Of a stretch of 64,000 nt of DNA, positions 43,401 to 56,148 are shown in pieces. The notes below the pieces were generated by a model that saw only the letters and a list, made by a program, of their open reading frames with translations, was not told the origin of the DNA and did no database searches. The DNA comes from Zizania palustris (lineage: Eukaryota; Streptophyta; Magnoliopsida; Poales; Poaceae): positions 92,029,108 to 92,093,107 of the forward strand of contig JAAALK010000080.1 in assembly GCA_019279435.1 (NCBI GenBank), read 5' to 3'. Every line of letters starts with the position of its first letter. The first letter of the stretch is position 1. Both the position numbers and the translations under genes were made by a program.

Positions 43401-44551
43401 AAGTATGTGGCCAAGTGCGACACATGCCGGCGAGTCAAGGCAGAGCATCAAAGACCTGCTGGACTTTTGCAACCTCTCAAGGTCCCCGAATGGAAGTGGG
43501 AAGAAATAGGGATGGACTTCATCACGGGACTGCCCAGGACCCAAGCTGGTCACGATTCTATCTGGGTGATCGTCGACCGACTCACCAAGGTGGCTCACTT
43601 CATCCCCGTCAAGACAACTTACACTGTCGCCAAGTTGGCCGAGTTGTATATGACCCGGATAGTATGCCTTCACGGAGTCCCTAAGAAGATTGTATCTGAC
43701 CGCGGGAGCCAGTTTACCTCCAAGTTTTGGAAGAACCTTCAAGAGGAACTCGGCACCCGGCTGAACTTTAGCACCGCCTATCATCCACAGACCGACGGTC
43801 AAACTGAAATGGTCAACCAGATATTGGAAGATATGCTTAGAGCTTGCGCTCTAGACTTTGGCGGAATGTGGGACAAGAACTTACCCTATGCAGAGTTCTC
43901 CTACAACAACATCTATCAAGCCAGCCTGCCAATGTTCCCGTTCGAAGCACTCTACGGGCGTAAGTGCAGAACGCCGTTGCTCTGGGATCAAAATGGAGAA
44001 TCACAACTGTTTGGGACAGACATATTGAGAGAAGCTGAAGAGAAGGCCAAGATCATTAGAGATAGATTGAGAATAGCCTAGTCCCGGCAAAAGAGCTACG
44101 CCGATAACCATCGAAGAGACCTAACCTTTGAAGAGGGTGATTATGTCTATCTCTGAGTCACTCCCCTCTGCGACACTCAAGGTTCAACATGAAAGGCAAG
44201 CTAGCACCCCGCTATGTCGGACCTTTTCAAATCCTCCGACGGCAAGGAGAAGTGGCATATCAACTTGAACTGCCTCCATCTCTGGCAGGAGTTCACGATG
44301 TGTTCCATGTCTCTCAGTTGAAGAAGTGTCTTCGCGTGCCCACCGAGCAAGCCGATCTTCAACAACTCACCGTCCAAGAAGACCTGACCTACATCGAGAA
44401 ACCCATCAAGATCTTGGAAACCAAGGAAAGGGTAACCAGGAGTCGTGTAGTTCGCTTCTGCAAGGTTCAATGGGACAACCACCCCGCCGAAGAAGCTACA
44501 TGGGAAAAAGAAGACGAGCTGAAAGCCCAATACCCCGAACTATTCGAGTAA
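40437..44551 (+). pseudogene. Chromovirus gag-pol with seven lesions
   Basis: Gag capsid, knuckle CFNCRKEGHYSHQC (about 41118), protease LFDSGAAHSF, RT with FIDD at 42227-42238, RNase H, integrase (H...H...CDTC, GMDF, SDRG, QTEMVNQ) and chromodomain. Lesions: TAA 41174 (glutamine in the young copy), TGA 42740 (arginine there), one-base losses near 43045 and 44179, an indel near 43265, TAG 44079 (glutamine) and TGA near 44156 (arginine). Three of the four stops fit C-to-T change at CAA, CGA or CAG, as expected from cytosine deamination of methylated DNA. Catalytic residues remain recognisable. Confidence 0.88.
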
Positions 44552-44581
44552 CGTTCCAATCTCGAGGACGAGATTATTTGT

Positions 44582-44595
44582 AAGGGGGATAGGTT
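44582..44595 (+). other. Polypurine tract of the second chromovirus
   Basis: AAGGGGGATAGGTT next to the 3' LTR, the same as in the young copy. Confidence 0.8.
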
Positions 44596-47500
44596 TGTAA
44601 CACCCCAAATTTTCAAAGTAATAAAAATATTATTTAATCCAATTTCCTGAAATTTATTATTTTGGAAATACCTTTAATACATTCCTTTACCATTTTGAAC
44701 TACAACATAGAGGAAATGACCAAACCAGGAGCTGAAACTTTATATGTAGGATCCTAAGGCCAAGATATATTTTTGAGAATTTTTACAAATTTTTATCAAC
44801 TTTGGAAGTGACCCTAATATTTTAATCTATTTTCTGTGATTATTTTTAATCAAAAACTTATTTAAACAGTAACGGGCTCCCTCCCCTATTTCTCTCTCCC
44901 CGGCCGGCCCAGCCCACTCCTCCCCACGCGCGCCATCTGACCAGTGGACCCCACCCATCAGCGACCCCCTCTCTCCGCGCCCGCGCACCCGACAGCCCGG
45001 CCCCACCTGTCGGCGCCAACCGACCCCCTCTCACGCCCGAGTCCGACCCCACTCGTCAGTCACCTCGCTCGTGCTCTCGCGCTCGCTGGCCAGTGGCCCC
45101 CACCTATCGGACCCGTCGTCCACCTTGCGCCACCGCCCCCAAATCGCGCCGGCCGACGACCTCGCCCTCGGATCCGCCTCGCCGGCCCATCCCCCATTAA
45201 ATTGACGCCATTAATCGGTCCCCCGCGCCGAGCCAGCCGTTTCCCCCGTTAACCCACGCCATTAATCCACGGGATCAGTGCTCGCGTGCATGGCAGACCT
45301 CGCCAGCGCCATCAAAAACCCCCTCTCGGCTTTCCTTGTATACGTCGCCCGTTATCCCTCGCCGGTACGCCTATTTAAGCCCCCTAGCCGTCCTCATTTG
45401 ATCCCCCACGCCCTCTCGCTGCGAGAACGAACATAGCACTTGCATTTCAATTTTTAGCACACCACCTCCACCCACACTCCAGCCGTCGCTCGCCGTCGCC
45501 GGAGTCCCCCTCCGTCCTCGCCGACCGCACTGCTACGACCGCAAGGACCACCCGACCTCGGCCACCCCTCCGTCGACGCTGAACCCCGCCGGATCGCCGT
45601 TGCCGCCAAGGACCTGAACACCTTCGCCGCCTCCGCTCGTCGCCGGCCTCGCTCCGTCGACCGTTCGCCTCGCCGACAGTACCCTCGTGATCCCCGTAGT
45701 GTCCTCTTTCCGTTTTAGGCCTTAGGTATGACCGTCGTCGCTCGCCATGGCCTCTGGCCCGCTCGCCGTCGCCGGAGAAGACGACCGGCACGGGTCGAGT
45801 ACCCGTGCCGTGTCGGATTTGATCCTGGCCATGCGATCTGGATCTAACGGTACCAATTAAATCCCATGTGCGGTTTAATCTGCGCCGTCGGATCTGAGCG
45901 AAGGGGTACGTTTTAATCTCGTGCGTTCGTTAATATTTAAAACCCGCGTTTAATCTCAGCCGTCCATCGCATACCGGTTCAGCCTTTTAATCTCGCGCGT
46001 CCATTTTCACTTAACGCCCCCGCCTCACCCTCGCGCGTTGGATCTGGATCCAACGGTCCAGATTGGGCCAGACCACGCGCACAATGCGCGAGTTCACCGT
46101 GGGCCTGGCTCACCGTGGACCCGAGGGGATTTAAATTTAAAAATAAATTCCAGAAACTGTTTAAAACTTGTAAAATTCATATCTGGCGCATTTGAACTCT
46201 AAAAATTGTCATTTCACTCCCAGAAATTTTATAATTTTATTCTCTACACTTTAGTTCAATAAAAACAGTATGTTACTTTAGACTTTTTCATGTTTATTTA
46301 AATAGGTATTCAAATGCCCTTAGGATAAAAATGTAAATTTGATTATTTAAATTTCAGTAAGGCTTATTTTTAATTATTTCCTGTTAATAGGATGAAACCA
46401 CTAAATTGCCCATGAACCTTTCATTTTAAACTAATTAGAAAGTTTAAAATGAGGTTACTCACATTTAAAACCCTTTTTCAAAGGACAACACTTCATTTTG
46501 ATTCCTTTTAAAATTACTTTAAAATAAATCTCAGAACCTTAACAACTTGATTTTTCTCTAAATTAAACCAACTTAAACCTATGTGCTTGTTGTGTGATTT
46601 TATATTGAATGTTATATTTATTCTATTTTACTTTATTTATATTGGGAAGACTACGACGCCGTAGAGGAGCCGAAATATTTCCTGGAAGTTCCTCCCTCTC
46701 CCTTCGCTGAACAAGGCAAGTCACCAAACCAATTTTTGAGCATATTGAACCCATGTTTGATTAAACTATCGCTAAAACACATAGGTTATATATGCATTAG
46801 TCCAATGAAAACCCTTACAATATATTTATTTAGGATCCCCCGACCTTGATGTGCAACCCAAGCCATGCTATCTCGCCTAACCTCCTTGTCACCACATGAT
46901 TAGTATTATTAGCTAGTGTCCCATGTATTGACACGATCGCTATAGGATATAAAAATGAGTCGTAGCAATATGGTTCTACTATATGATCCCCATTATTTCT
47001 TGTCCTTGGAATTCTGTCGGTGATGAGTTATAGTTGTGAGTGTATGCATGGTGGGTTCCGTGTGCAAGCTAGGGCATTGGTCGGTAGCACCTGGGGCACT
47101 ATAAGGACCGGTCTGAGGGATCCATTGCAATACACATCCGTACTAACCACAAGTCTAGTGGGTAAGTCCTAACTAAGGTATGGAGTGTTCCAAACCGAGG
47201 CCACCATTTGGAGATGGGTCAAGCAGCACCTGTGGGTGGCTTGTACCGACGTGGCGCAAAAGGGGGTGCGACGTTAGCCGGGATGCGGCCCGGCGCGTCG
47301 GCGAAACCTAGAGCGGGTGGTTATCGCTTGGAGCATTTCATGCCGAGGTTTTGGCACGAGTTCCCGTGGTATGGGTCATCTCGTTTGGGATGAGTGCGTG
47401 CCTTGTGGGTACAGTAGTACATCTCTGATCAGAGTCTTAAATCTTTTCGAAAAGCCGAGCCCACGGTCAAGGGCGGGTTGCGTGACATCCCACAGTTAGA

Positions 47501-48014
47501 TTACTTTGTATATGTATGTGCATGATGGTTTGACATGTAAGGACTGCTGTGCGAGGAGGTAAAACGTACTCCTCGAGTTAGAAGATGTTATTGTTGTTCA
47601 TGTTTACATTTCCGCATGATTAAATTTGACTACACTAATTGCAATAACTGAAAATGTACTTTTCCGCACTGCTAGCCATTACCCCTTCCTTTGTTATTAC
47701 CTTGCATTATTACTTGCATTTGCGGTGGCTTGTTGAGTACTTTTTGTACTCATACCCGTTGAACACCACAGAGGATGCCTACTATGAAGACGGTCTGGAG
47801 TAGCGACCCAGTCAAGCAAAGATCTTGAAGATGGCGTTCGTCATGCATTTTAATTATCTTTATTATCGTTTTTATTAAAACTCTGATGTAATAAATATGG
47901 TCTGCGTACCATGGATATTGTCGTATGTACGATTGTCGCATGATGAACCTCTTGTATTATTGTTTTTTGCATGAAATTCAATAATGTTCCGATTTGTTAA
48001 ATCGGGGCGCGACA
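44596..48014 (+). repeat. 3' LTR of the second chromovirus
   Basis: 3419 bp, TGTAACACC...GCGCGACA. Homologous to the inverse of the 20117 LTR but clearly more diverged. TATTTAAG promoter-like word near 45371. Confidence 0.88.
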
Positions 48015-48015
48015 T

Positions 48016-49068
48016 AAGTCTAGGGTTAATGATGTTGAATGTGAATCTTGCACTGTTGTCATGAGTGAGCTTGCTCAATTGCGTTTTGTGCATGCTCAAA
48101 CTCTTACTGAGCTTGAGACTGCACAGAAGCAACTTTTGAGGGTTGATTCTAGTCCTCATGGTATAAATGAATGCATGAACTACCCCTTATTACGTGAGCA
48201 CATTGATTTACGTGATAAGCATGTTCAGGATTTAGAGGCTAGATTGGAGAGGGCCGGTAGTTCTAAGGATTTGCAACCTGTGTGTGACACTTGCATAACC
48301 CTTAAGGACCAGCTAGGCACTATTAGAGAGCAAGCTGAAAACCTCATGACTGAAAATGAATACCTTCTTTCTGTGGTTAACAAATGTACTGATAGAAAGG
48401 GTAGGATGGACTTGCTCTTGGCCAATACTAAGATGTGTCCTGACAGGACAAGATTTTGAGAGGATTCCTTCAGATAGTGAGAAAAAACTGTTTTTACCTC
48501 ACCCACTACCTTAGAGAAAGAAAGAGCCCAGTTAGACACTCCATCAGCCAAAAAGCCTACCCAAAATCTAAAGAAAACCACTCCTCCTGCCAAGAAAATT
48601 CCTCCCAAGAAAAAGACTCAGCAGAAACCCAAGGAGACTGTGAGGATTGCTCCTATGACCCATGAGAGTACTCCTAGGAGATTTTTTCATTGTTCCTACT
48701 GTCAACGGGCAGGTCATCTGGTTGGGTTCTATTTTCGTCGCATCAAGGATGAGCGACGCTCTCAGGCGATGAGGTTCCAGGACATGCATTACCCATCCCT
48801 TGGTGTGCATGAGTCTGAGTTTTACTCACGTCCTGCTTTTGAGGCTCCTAGCACTTCTCGGAGAGGTTTTGCTCCTCGAGGTGTTCACCATGTTCCATAT
48901 GGTGGTATACCCCGTGTGAGTATCTTTGTGCCTCGACGGGTTGGGAGACCTTGTCATGCATTTAGGTCTCAACATGTAGGTAGACCTCGCACTGTGCATC
49001 ATTCTAATTTTCTTGTGCGTAGACAATCTATTTTTACTGTGCCTACTACTCGTATCACTCAGTACTAG
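48016..49068 (+). pseudogene. Copia D gag, C-terminal part
   Basis: Opens in frame at the insertion boundary (NDVECESC) and continues as a coiled coil with CxxC pairs (CESC, CDTC). Frameshifts near 48445 and 48515 surround a garbled stretch. A lysine/proline-rich linker and a knuckle-like CSYC...GHLVGFYF follow, where the last cysteine is replaced by tyrosine or phenylalanine. Then an RG-rich tail and a TAG at 49066-49068. Confidence 0.75.
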
Positions 49069-52000
49069 ATGCCTCGTCATGCTTTCACTCACCCCAGCAC
49101 TGAGCGATCGAGATTCTCTTATCATGTGTAGGCGCCGGACCAAGGCTTGGAGGGTACGTGGATAATGGACTCTAGCTGTTCGCGCCATATGACCGGAGAT
49201 GCAGCATGGTTCTCCAGCCTCACCACAACCAAGCAAAAGGAACATATCACCTTCGGCAACAATCGAAGGAGTTGAGTGAAAGGTAAAGGTGTGGTAAGAA
49301 TCAACTCAAATTTCACTCTCAAAGATGTTGCTTTGGTTGAAAATTTGGGATACAATTTGCTTTCTGTATATCATTTGCTTGATGAGGGTTTCGAAGTGCG
49401 ATTCCATCGTGATACTTCGCAAGTACTCAATTCTAATGGCGCTGTGGTTTGTAAGATCTTTAGAGTTGGGAGAGTTTTTGGAGCTGATTTTTTTGAGTCA
49501 TCTGGTTCTTCTCACTGTCTTGTTGCACATTCGACTTCTGAGTTGTGGAAATGGCATAGGAGACTAGGGCATATGAGCTTTGAGTTGCTCGCTCGGTTGA
49601 GTGCCCTAAGTTTGATCCGAGGATTGCCCAAGCTCAAGTTTGATAAGAATTTAGTTTGTGCTCCTTGTCGGTATGGAAAAATGATTGCCGCTTCGCATTC
49701 TCCAGTCACCATGGTGATGACTGAACAATCTGGAGAACTTCTCCACATGGACACTTTAGGTCCTTCTCGGGTTAGTACTTTAGGCGGCAAGTGGTATGTG
49801 CTAGTCATTGTCGACGATTTCTCTCGCTACTCTTGGGTCTTCTTTCTAGCTAGCAAGGATGAAGTGTTTTCACACTTTCGGAGCTTAGCTTTGAGACTTT
49901 TCACTGAACTCCCTGGTGCATTAAAATTCATTCAAAGTGATAATGGCACTGAGTTCAAGAATAGTCTCTTTGTTGACTTTTGCTTGGAGCATGGCATAGA
50001 ACATCAATTCTCTGCTCCGTGGGTTCCTCAACAAAATAGTGTTGTTGAGAGAAAGAACCGCACTTTTGTTGAGATGGCTAGGACAATGCTCGATGAGCAC
50101 ATGACTCCTAGAAAATTCTAGGCCGAGGCCATGAACACTGCATGTTACATCTCAAACCGAATCTTCTTGCGCTCAATTTTGAACTTAACATCTTATGAGC
50201 TGCGTTGTGGGAGACAACCCAAAGTTACTATCTTCGAGTTTTTGGCTGTCGATGCTTTATCCTAAAACGTGGAAATTTGGACAAATTTGAGTCACACTCT
50301 TCTAACGGGATCTTTTTGGGATACACTACTCACGGTCATTCTTATCGTGTTTTTAATTTGGAAACTAACACTGTCATCGAGTCATGTGATGTTACTTTTG
50401 ATGAATCAACCCCCTCTGTTAGTTCTACTTTTGAACAGGCAAATGAACACGACATGGAACAAACCATCTTCGAAGATGAAGATCCCGAAGATTTCGAGGA
50501 TGAACCCCTACTACCCTCGACATCGACTCCCGAAGCCGACCCCGCTTCAACCACTTCGGCACAAGGTCCCGAAGCAACTACCTCAACACCGGTCATCTTA
50601 TACCACTCCAATACACAAGTTGAGGGGGAGACTGCATCCTGTCGCGAGGCTCCACACCATATTCAAAGGATGCATCCTCCCAAGCAAATCATTGGTGAGC
50701 TTGATTAAAGGATAACACGTTCTCATGCTCATTTCATTGATTCCGTTTTTGTTGCTTCTTTCGAGCCCTTAGATGTTAGTCATGCACTTTCTGATTCTAG
50801 TTGGATCAATGTTATGGATGAAGAACTTGAAAATTTTGAGAGAAACCAAGTCTAGACTTTAGTTGATCCTCCACGAAATGTTCATTTCATTGGAACAAAA
50901 TGGATTTTCAAAAACAAACAAGGGAGGATGAGAGTGTAGTTAGAAACAAGGCTAGACTTGTAGCTAAGGATTATTCTCAATTAGAAGGGATTGATTTTAT
51001 TGAGACTTTTGCACCTGTTGCTCGTCTTGAAGCCATTAGGATTTTACTTGCATTTGCGACATCCCATGGTTTCAAACTCTATCAAATGGATGTCAAAAGT
51101 GAATTTCATAATGGCTTCATAGGCGAATATGTTTATGTAAAACAACCCCCTGGATTTGAAAACCCCAAATACCCACATAAAGTCCTTAAACTTCATAAGG
51201 CTCTTTATGGACTCAAGCAGGCCCTCGGACATGGTATGATAGACTTAAGTCTTTTCTGCTTGAGCGAGGGTATTTGATGGGATCTATTGATAAAAACCTG
51301 TTTACTCTCAAGCATGGCAAAGATTTCCTCCTAGTCCATATTTATGTGGATGATATAATTTTTGGTGGCTCTTCTCATGCTTTGGTTGCCGAGTTTGCAG
51401 ATGCCATGAGTAGGGAGTTTGAGATGTCCATGATGGGAGAACTCACATTTTTCCTTGGTTTGCACATCAAGCAAAGAAAACAAGGTACATTTGTCCACCA
51501 GACGAAGTACACCAAGGACCTGCTCAAGAAGTTCGATATGTCCGATGCGAAGCCCCTCGCTACTCCAATGGCTACATCTGTAGCATTGGATCCTGACGAG
51601 GATGGAGAAGTCGTAGATCAGAAGGAGTTCTGCAGCATGATCGACTCCCTCCTCTACTTGACTGCCATGAGGCCAGACATACATTTCGTAGTATGTCTGT
51701 GCGCTCGTTTTCAGGCTTCGCCACGTACTTCGCACTGTCAAGCGGTAAAGCACATTCTCAGATATCTCAAGCATACCCTCGAGTTTGGCATTTGGTATTC
51801 TACGTCTTCCTCTTTGTGTCTTCGAGGTTATTTCGATGCGGATTTTGCTGGGTGTAGGATTGATAGGAAAAAGTACCTCCGGTACTTGTCATTTTTGGGT
51901 ACTTCGCTGGTTTGCTGGTTTTCCCACAAACAGTCTAGTGTTGCACAATCGACAACTGAGGCTGAATATTTTGATGTAGCTAGCTATTGCTCTCAGATTT

Positions 52001-52296
52001 TGTGGATGGTTTCCACTTTGCGGGATTTTGGGTTGGATTATAAGAGTGTTCCACTTTTCTGTGATAACACTAGCGCTATTTGTATTGCAAACATTCCAGT
52101 TCAGCATTCCAGAACTAAACATATTTACGTGCGATATCATTTTCTCAGAGATCACAATGAGAAGGGTGATATTGAACTTCAATATGTTGATACCCAACAC
52201 CAGCTAGCCAATATCTTCACAAAACCCCTTGATGCTTCGTGTTTCACCTACTTGCGTGGGGAACTTGGTGTTTGTCACCCTTACGACATTCTGTGA
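49069..52296 (+). pseudogene. Copia D pol (protease, integrase, RT, RNase H)
   Basis: Protease motif is MDSSCSRHMTG (Asp at 49168-49170), with serine instead of the glycine of the D-S/T-G catalytic triad. GAG-pre-integrase HRRLGHM and CAPC; integrase D/D/E in HMDTLG, QSDNGTEF and VVERKNR; RT with YVDD at 51343-51354; RNase H with GYFDADFAGC and STTEAEY; ends YDIL at 52296. Lesions: TAG near 49130, TGA 49273, TAG 50119 (tryptophan expected), shift near 50215, TAA near 50706, TAG near 50853, shifts near 50920 and 51223. The second half of RT through RNase H (51274-52296) is uninterrupted. Confidence 0.85.
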
Positions 52297-53425
52297 GGGG
52301 GAGCACATTTTCAATGATATGCATATGCTCCTTGTGTGTGAAATTGCATTTACATGTTTTCACTGATATGTCTCGTGTTAATTCATGTAATCATGACAGC
52401 TCAGCTCTATTTAATATGTCTGATTCATTTTGTGCATGATTTTCCTTTCCAAAATCAAATCATGCTCACTGCTTAGTCTTGAATCTAGCATGTTTAGGTA
52501 GGACTGCTTTAGCTATCCTTTATCTGCTTGGTAGCAAGAATCCTTTTCCCTGGATAGAAAAATTGCAACTTGAAAACTCATACTGCTTACTCATGGATAC
52601 TCTTCAATAAGTGCTAAACAATTTGTTCACTTATCAAAAATCCAAAACCCATGATTTAAATGCGAAAATTGAAAAGATTCAGGTGGGTTTGTTTGTTGCA
52701 CTTCTTTATTCTAGACTGGTTACCATTGCACTTTAGTATGAACTGGAATAATTTAGTGTATGCCAAAATCATTGTCTTAAGCTTCTGATGATTTTTTCCT
52801 TCCTAGGCTTGGCTTGATTGGAAAGTATAAGGTAGACAAACAAATAACCCCTGGCATTATGAAAAGAATAGCAAGTATAAATTCATTGTCAATCAAGTTT
52901 ACTTTCAATACTCCATTTGAACTGGACTTGTCTGTCTAGAGTAGAAATTGACTAGCTTTGCGCAGCCTTTGCCTTTACTTGTCTAGTTCAATTGATTGAG
53001 TGGTGATGCTTTTTATTTCAAAATACTGAAATCACATGCTATCATCATGCTTTTAGATCATGTTAAATTGAGCTAAGCCCATGAAAACTTGCATTAAGTT
53101 TGGAATATTTTGGCTTTATATGTATTTGCACTTCTGCTCATTTCGAAGTGTTGCATCTTCTAAATGCTCCTTGATGATTGCATTGCCAAAGGGGGAGAAA
53201 TTTTTGAGTTCTCCGCAGTAAGGGGGAAAGATGTGTCGAAGGGTCTTTTACTCTTTTGAAAAGGGGGAGAGAAATTCTTTTGTCAAGTTACATGATTTGG
53301 CTCCTTTCTGAGTTTTTATGGTCACTTTGTGTGCTGAAATTTTTCAAATTTTCTTGAACTTGAATTTGGTTGTCAATGCACTTATCAAGGGGGAGATTGA
53401 GAAACCAAGGGTTGGTTTCAGAGTC
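52297..53425 (+). other. Copia D noncoding tail before the 3' LTR
   Basis: Starts GAGGGGGAGCAC after the stop and contains several AAGGGGGA words (53187-53275). The most likely functional polypurine tract is AAGGGGGAGA at 53387-53396. No open frame of note. Such tails can hold an env-like ORF in SIRE relatives; none is visible here. Confidence 0.6.
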
Positions 53426-55370
53426 TGTGATGAGTGATTGACAGATTTTATCCTCTGGATTCGAAGGGATCCCTCTAAAGGGGTTCGGAGGGTGTTTCAC
53501 CGAAGGGATCGGTGGGTTCAGTTGCTGCGGCTGTTGTAGCGGAGTGTGATTGTCAGAGGGGTCCGACAGTACACGATGACTTGGTTATACCGAAGGGTTC
53601 GATATTTTTGGCAGTACACCAGAGTGTGTGCCGAAGATTGTTTACTCGGAGAGGTCTCCGGGGTACTGTATACACTTGTCTATTTGTCTATGGTGCGCAG
53701 GTGACTTTGGAGGCGACGAACGGTTCACAGCAAGTGAACCTGGGTCAAGCGGGAGGCTTGATGCCAGGCGAGCGGGGAGCTCGGTCACGAAGGCTGCGAG
53801 GGTCGAGGTCAGTCCTCGGGTCAAGGTGCACCATGCAAAGGAAGAGAGTGTGGAGGGTGGCTCTGGCTAAAGGTACCCCGAGACGAAGTCCTCGGAGGTG
53901 GGGCACTTCGAAGGGTACTCCGAAAGGAGTGTCTTTGGAGTATGGTGGACAAAGTCCTCAGCAATGAGGCAAGGTGTTCGAAGTGTGCTCCAGATGGAGG
54001 CACTCGAAGATTCACCAGACGGAGGTCTCAGAAGTCGAGGTGCATCGAAGGCATGGTCTGGGTGAGGTTCGTCGAGGAGTGTGCTTGGGGAGAGACACTG
54101 CGACGAAGCGCTCACGGAATGCTTCATGCGGAGGCCCCTGATGAAGGAGGGACTTCGAAGGGTGATACTCCGAAGGTGGGGCTTCGGAGTGTGGCTGACT
54201 TGAGGTACTTCGGCCATGCATTGCTTCAGTACACGGGCTGACAAAGTTTGAGCTGGGAGTAGCTGCGAAGCCATGGTGGTCCACTCCGGAGGTGATGGCG
54301 CGAAGGCTCAAGGGCTTTGACAGCTTCGGCTCAAAACCGTCACTGTATCAAAGGACTGACTTCGGTGGAGCGAAGGCCGTTTGGCTCAAGGCTTCTCACC
54401 GAAGCTACCGCACCCCTCGCGTGCGAAGGGGGGCTTCAGAAGACTCCAAAACTGTAAAGGCTGATCGTGTCTGCTCTACAAAAGTTGATGTTGTCTCCTC
54501 TGCGAAGCTGACGAAAGAAGTATCCAAATAAAGCAGACTACCATCTGTACCCCCCTGTTCTGATGAGACAAAATCAGTGTAAACCCTAGGGGTAAAGTAG
54601 TCTATAAATAGTGAAGGGTGGCTAGGCCTGAGTAACACTTTGAGCAGCCATTTTAGGGCTCCTGTGCTAGCCGCCTTACTCATGTATTCAAACCTGTGAG
54701 TTTATTTTGTGTTCCCTGTTCAAGCAATGAAACTTTGATTCTGTTTTCATTTATTGCTTGAACTTGTATGTTTGTTCTGCACTGCAAGTTTTGATTTCTT
54801 TATGCTCCATTTCTTCTTGATTCGAGTTTGTGTACTGAAGTGTTTTTGGTGAAGTGTGTGTTCACAATGTGTGTTCGCTCTGTGTAAATTGGAGGCTAGT
54901 CCTCTCTGATTCCTAGCAAAGCACTGTGGGTGGCTTAAATCGAAGCATGTTTTCTTCCCTATCGAAGTCCTCAGCCTAGTGTGTTCAATGTGTGTTTGAC
55001 CTTCGAAATACGAAGCCTAGTACCAGTTGCTAGTGCAGAGTATCTGGTCGAAGTCCGTAGAGGGAAACCACCTCCTATGAAGGGTGAAGTGCGAATTCTG
55101 CTTAAAGTCACCTTGTGTGCGGAGCCTGCACTGACTTAGCAGAGTTGAGTTTTTGGTTGTGTGGGTGGAGCGAAGTCTTCTTGACTTCGAACTTTTGCTC
55201 CTCGCGTAGGCTGGTTTCGAAGCTGTGAAATACCTCTGATCCAGTCCTCTGAAGGGTGTGTTCTAAGCCTGTTCCGCAGAAGACAGAATTAAAATAAAAG
55301 ACTATTTTTAGCATCAAATTTTAAAAGCTCCCATTCACTTCCCTCTGGTCGCCATTTCCGGTCCAACAAA
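53426..55370 (+). repeat. Copia D 3' LTR
   Basis: TGTGATGAG...CGGTCCAACA. Start set by matching copias B and C; because the purine tract ends at 53396, a start up to 29 bp earlier is possible. Strongly enriched in CGAAG/CTTCG words. TATA box TATAAATA at 54603-54610. Confidence 0.8.
54603..54610 (+). promoter_or_regulatory. TATA box of copia D LTR
   Basis: TATAAATA in GTCTATAAATAGTG. Confidence 0.6.
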
Positions 55371-55566
55371 AAGTGTGAGGAATGCCAAGTCTATATATAA
55401 TGTGCTTCAAGATGAAATCAATTACCTCATTCAGCGTCATGTTCTTGAGAGGCACGACCTCGCTCCACTTGGTGAAGTAATCCGTAGCCATCAACACGAA
55501 CCGATGCCCTTTTGAAGAGGAAGGATACATTTGGCCAATGAAGTCCAAGGCCCAACCTCGGAACAA
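55371..55566 (-). pseudogene. Tat gypsy integrase fragment
   Basis: Integrase core start: WALDFIG, MATDYFTKWSEVVPL and GIPHTF. Cut at 55371 by the copia D LTR before the second catalytic aspartate. The 310 bp to its right are decayed integrase N-terminal/zinc region with stops. Confidence 0.8.
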
Positions 55567-56148
55567 CTATGGTTTGATAATAGGATTAAGAAAATATGCA
55601 GGACCAAGCTGAATATTACCAACCCTTTGACAAGCTTCACATCCTCTATAGTACTTAAAACAATCCTAAGTCATAGTCGGCCAATAAAAACCCTCTCTTT
55701 TGAGCATCCAACTCATTTTCTTGGCTAACTAATGAGTACCACAAAGACCTTCATGTACTTCACCCACAACAAGTCTAGACTGATCGACATTCAAACATTT
55801 CAAAAATACTCCATCAATGGTTCGATGATAAACCTCATCATCGAGTAATACAAATTTAAATGCTTACCACCGAACTTTCTAATCAACCCTCTTGCTAGGA
55901 TCTCTCAAATATTGAATAATTGGAGTCCTCCAATCATCCTCATGATTTCCTGAAGTACTCGCCAAATACTCGCTTGAATTGGCGTTCAAATCATAAATTT
56001 TAACCTGCCCCCCGTGATCCGAAACCTCCTGACAGGGGGTGGTCAGACCGGCCATCGAAGGCCGGTCAGATTGGCCATTGCTGGATGGTTGGCACAAGGC
56101 GGTTCGACCGGCCTGGCATGGCCGGTCAGACTTACTAGACACCTATGG

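Larger units (their letters stand above)
40437..48014 (+). mobile_element. Second chromovirus copy, plus strand, 5'-truncated inside gag
   Basis: Same family as 20117-32627 but in the opposite orientation. It starts inside the Gag capsid region (KKLDLLPCTDRERVAF) and runs to a complete 3' LTR. The 5' LTR, primer site, ORF0 region and first 117 codons of gag are missing. On the right, the LTR end at 48014 opens directly into a coiled-coil gag frame of copia D, so it was inserted in that element. Confidence 0.9.
48015..55370 (+). mobile_element. Copia D (SIRE/Maximus-like), 5'-truncated, with pol and 3' LTR
   Basis: Starts within the gag coiled coil, at the gypsy boundary; then protease, integrase, RT, RNase H, about 1.1 kb noncoding tail, purine tract and a 1945-bp 3' LTR. 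It ends at 55370 directly against a Tat gypsy integrase, in which it is probably inserted. It is the only pol-bearing relative of copias B and C in this window. Confidence 0.87.

Noticed and set aside
52297..53425. Envelope-like ORF after copia D pol
   Set aside because: Some SIRE relatives have one, but no open frame of meaningful length is present here.
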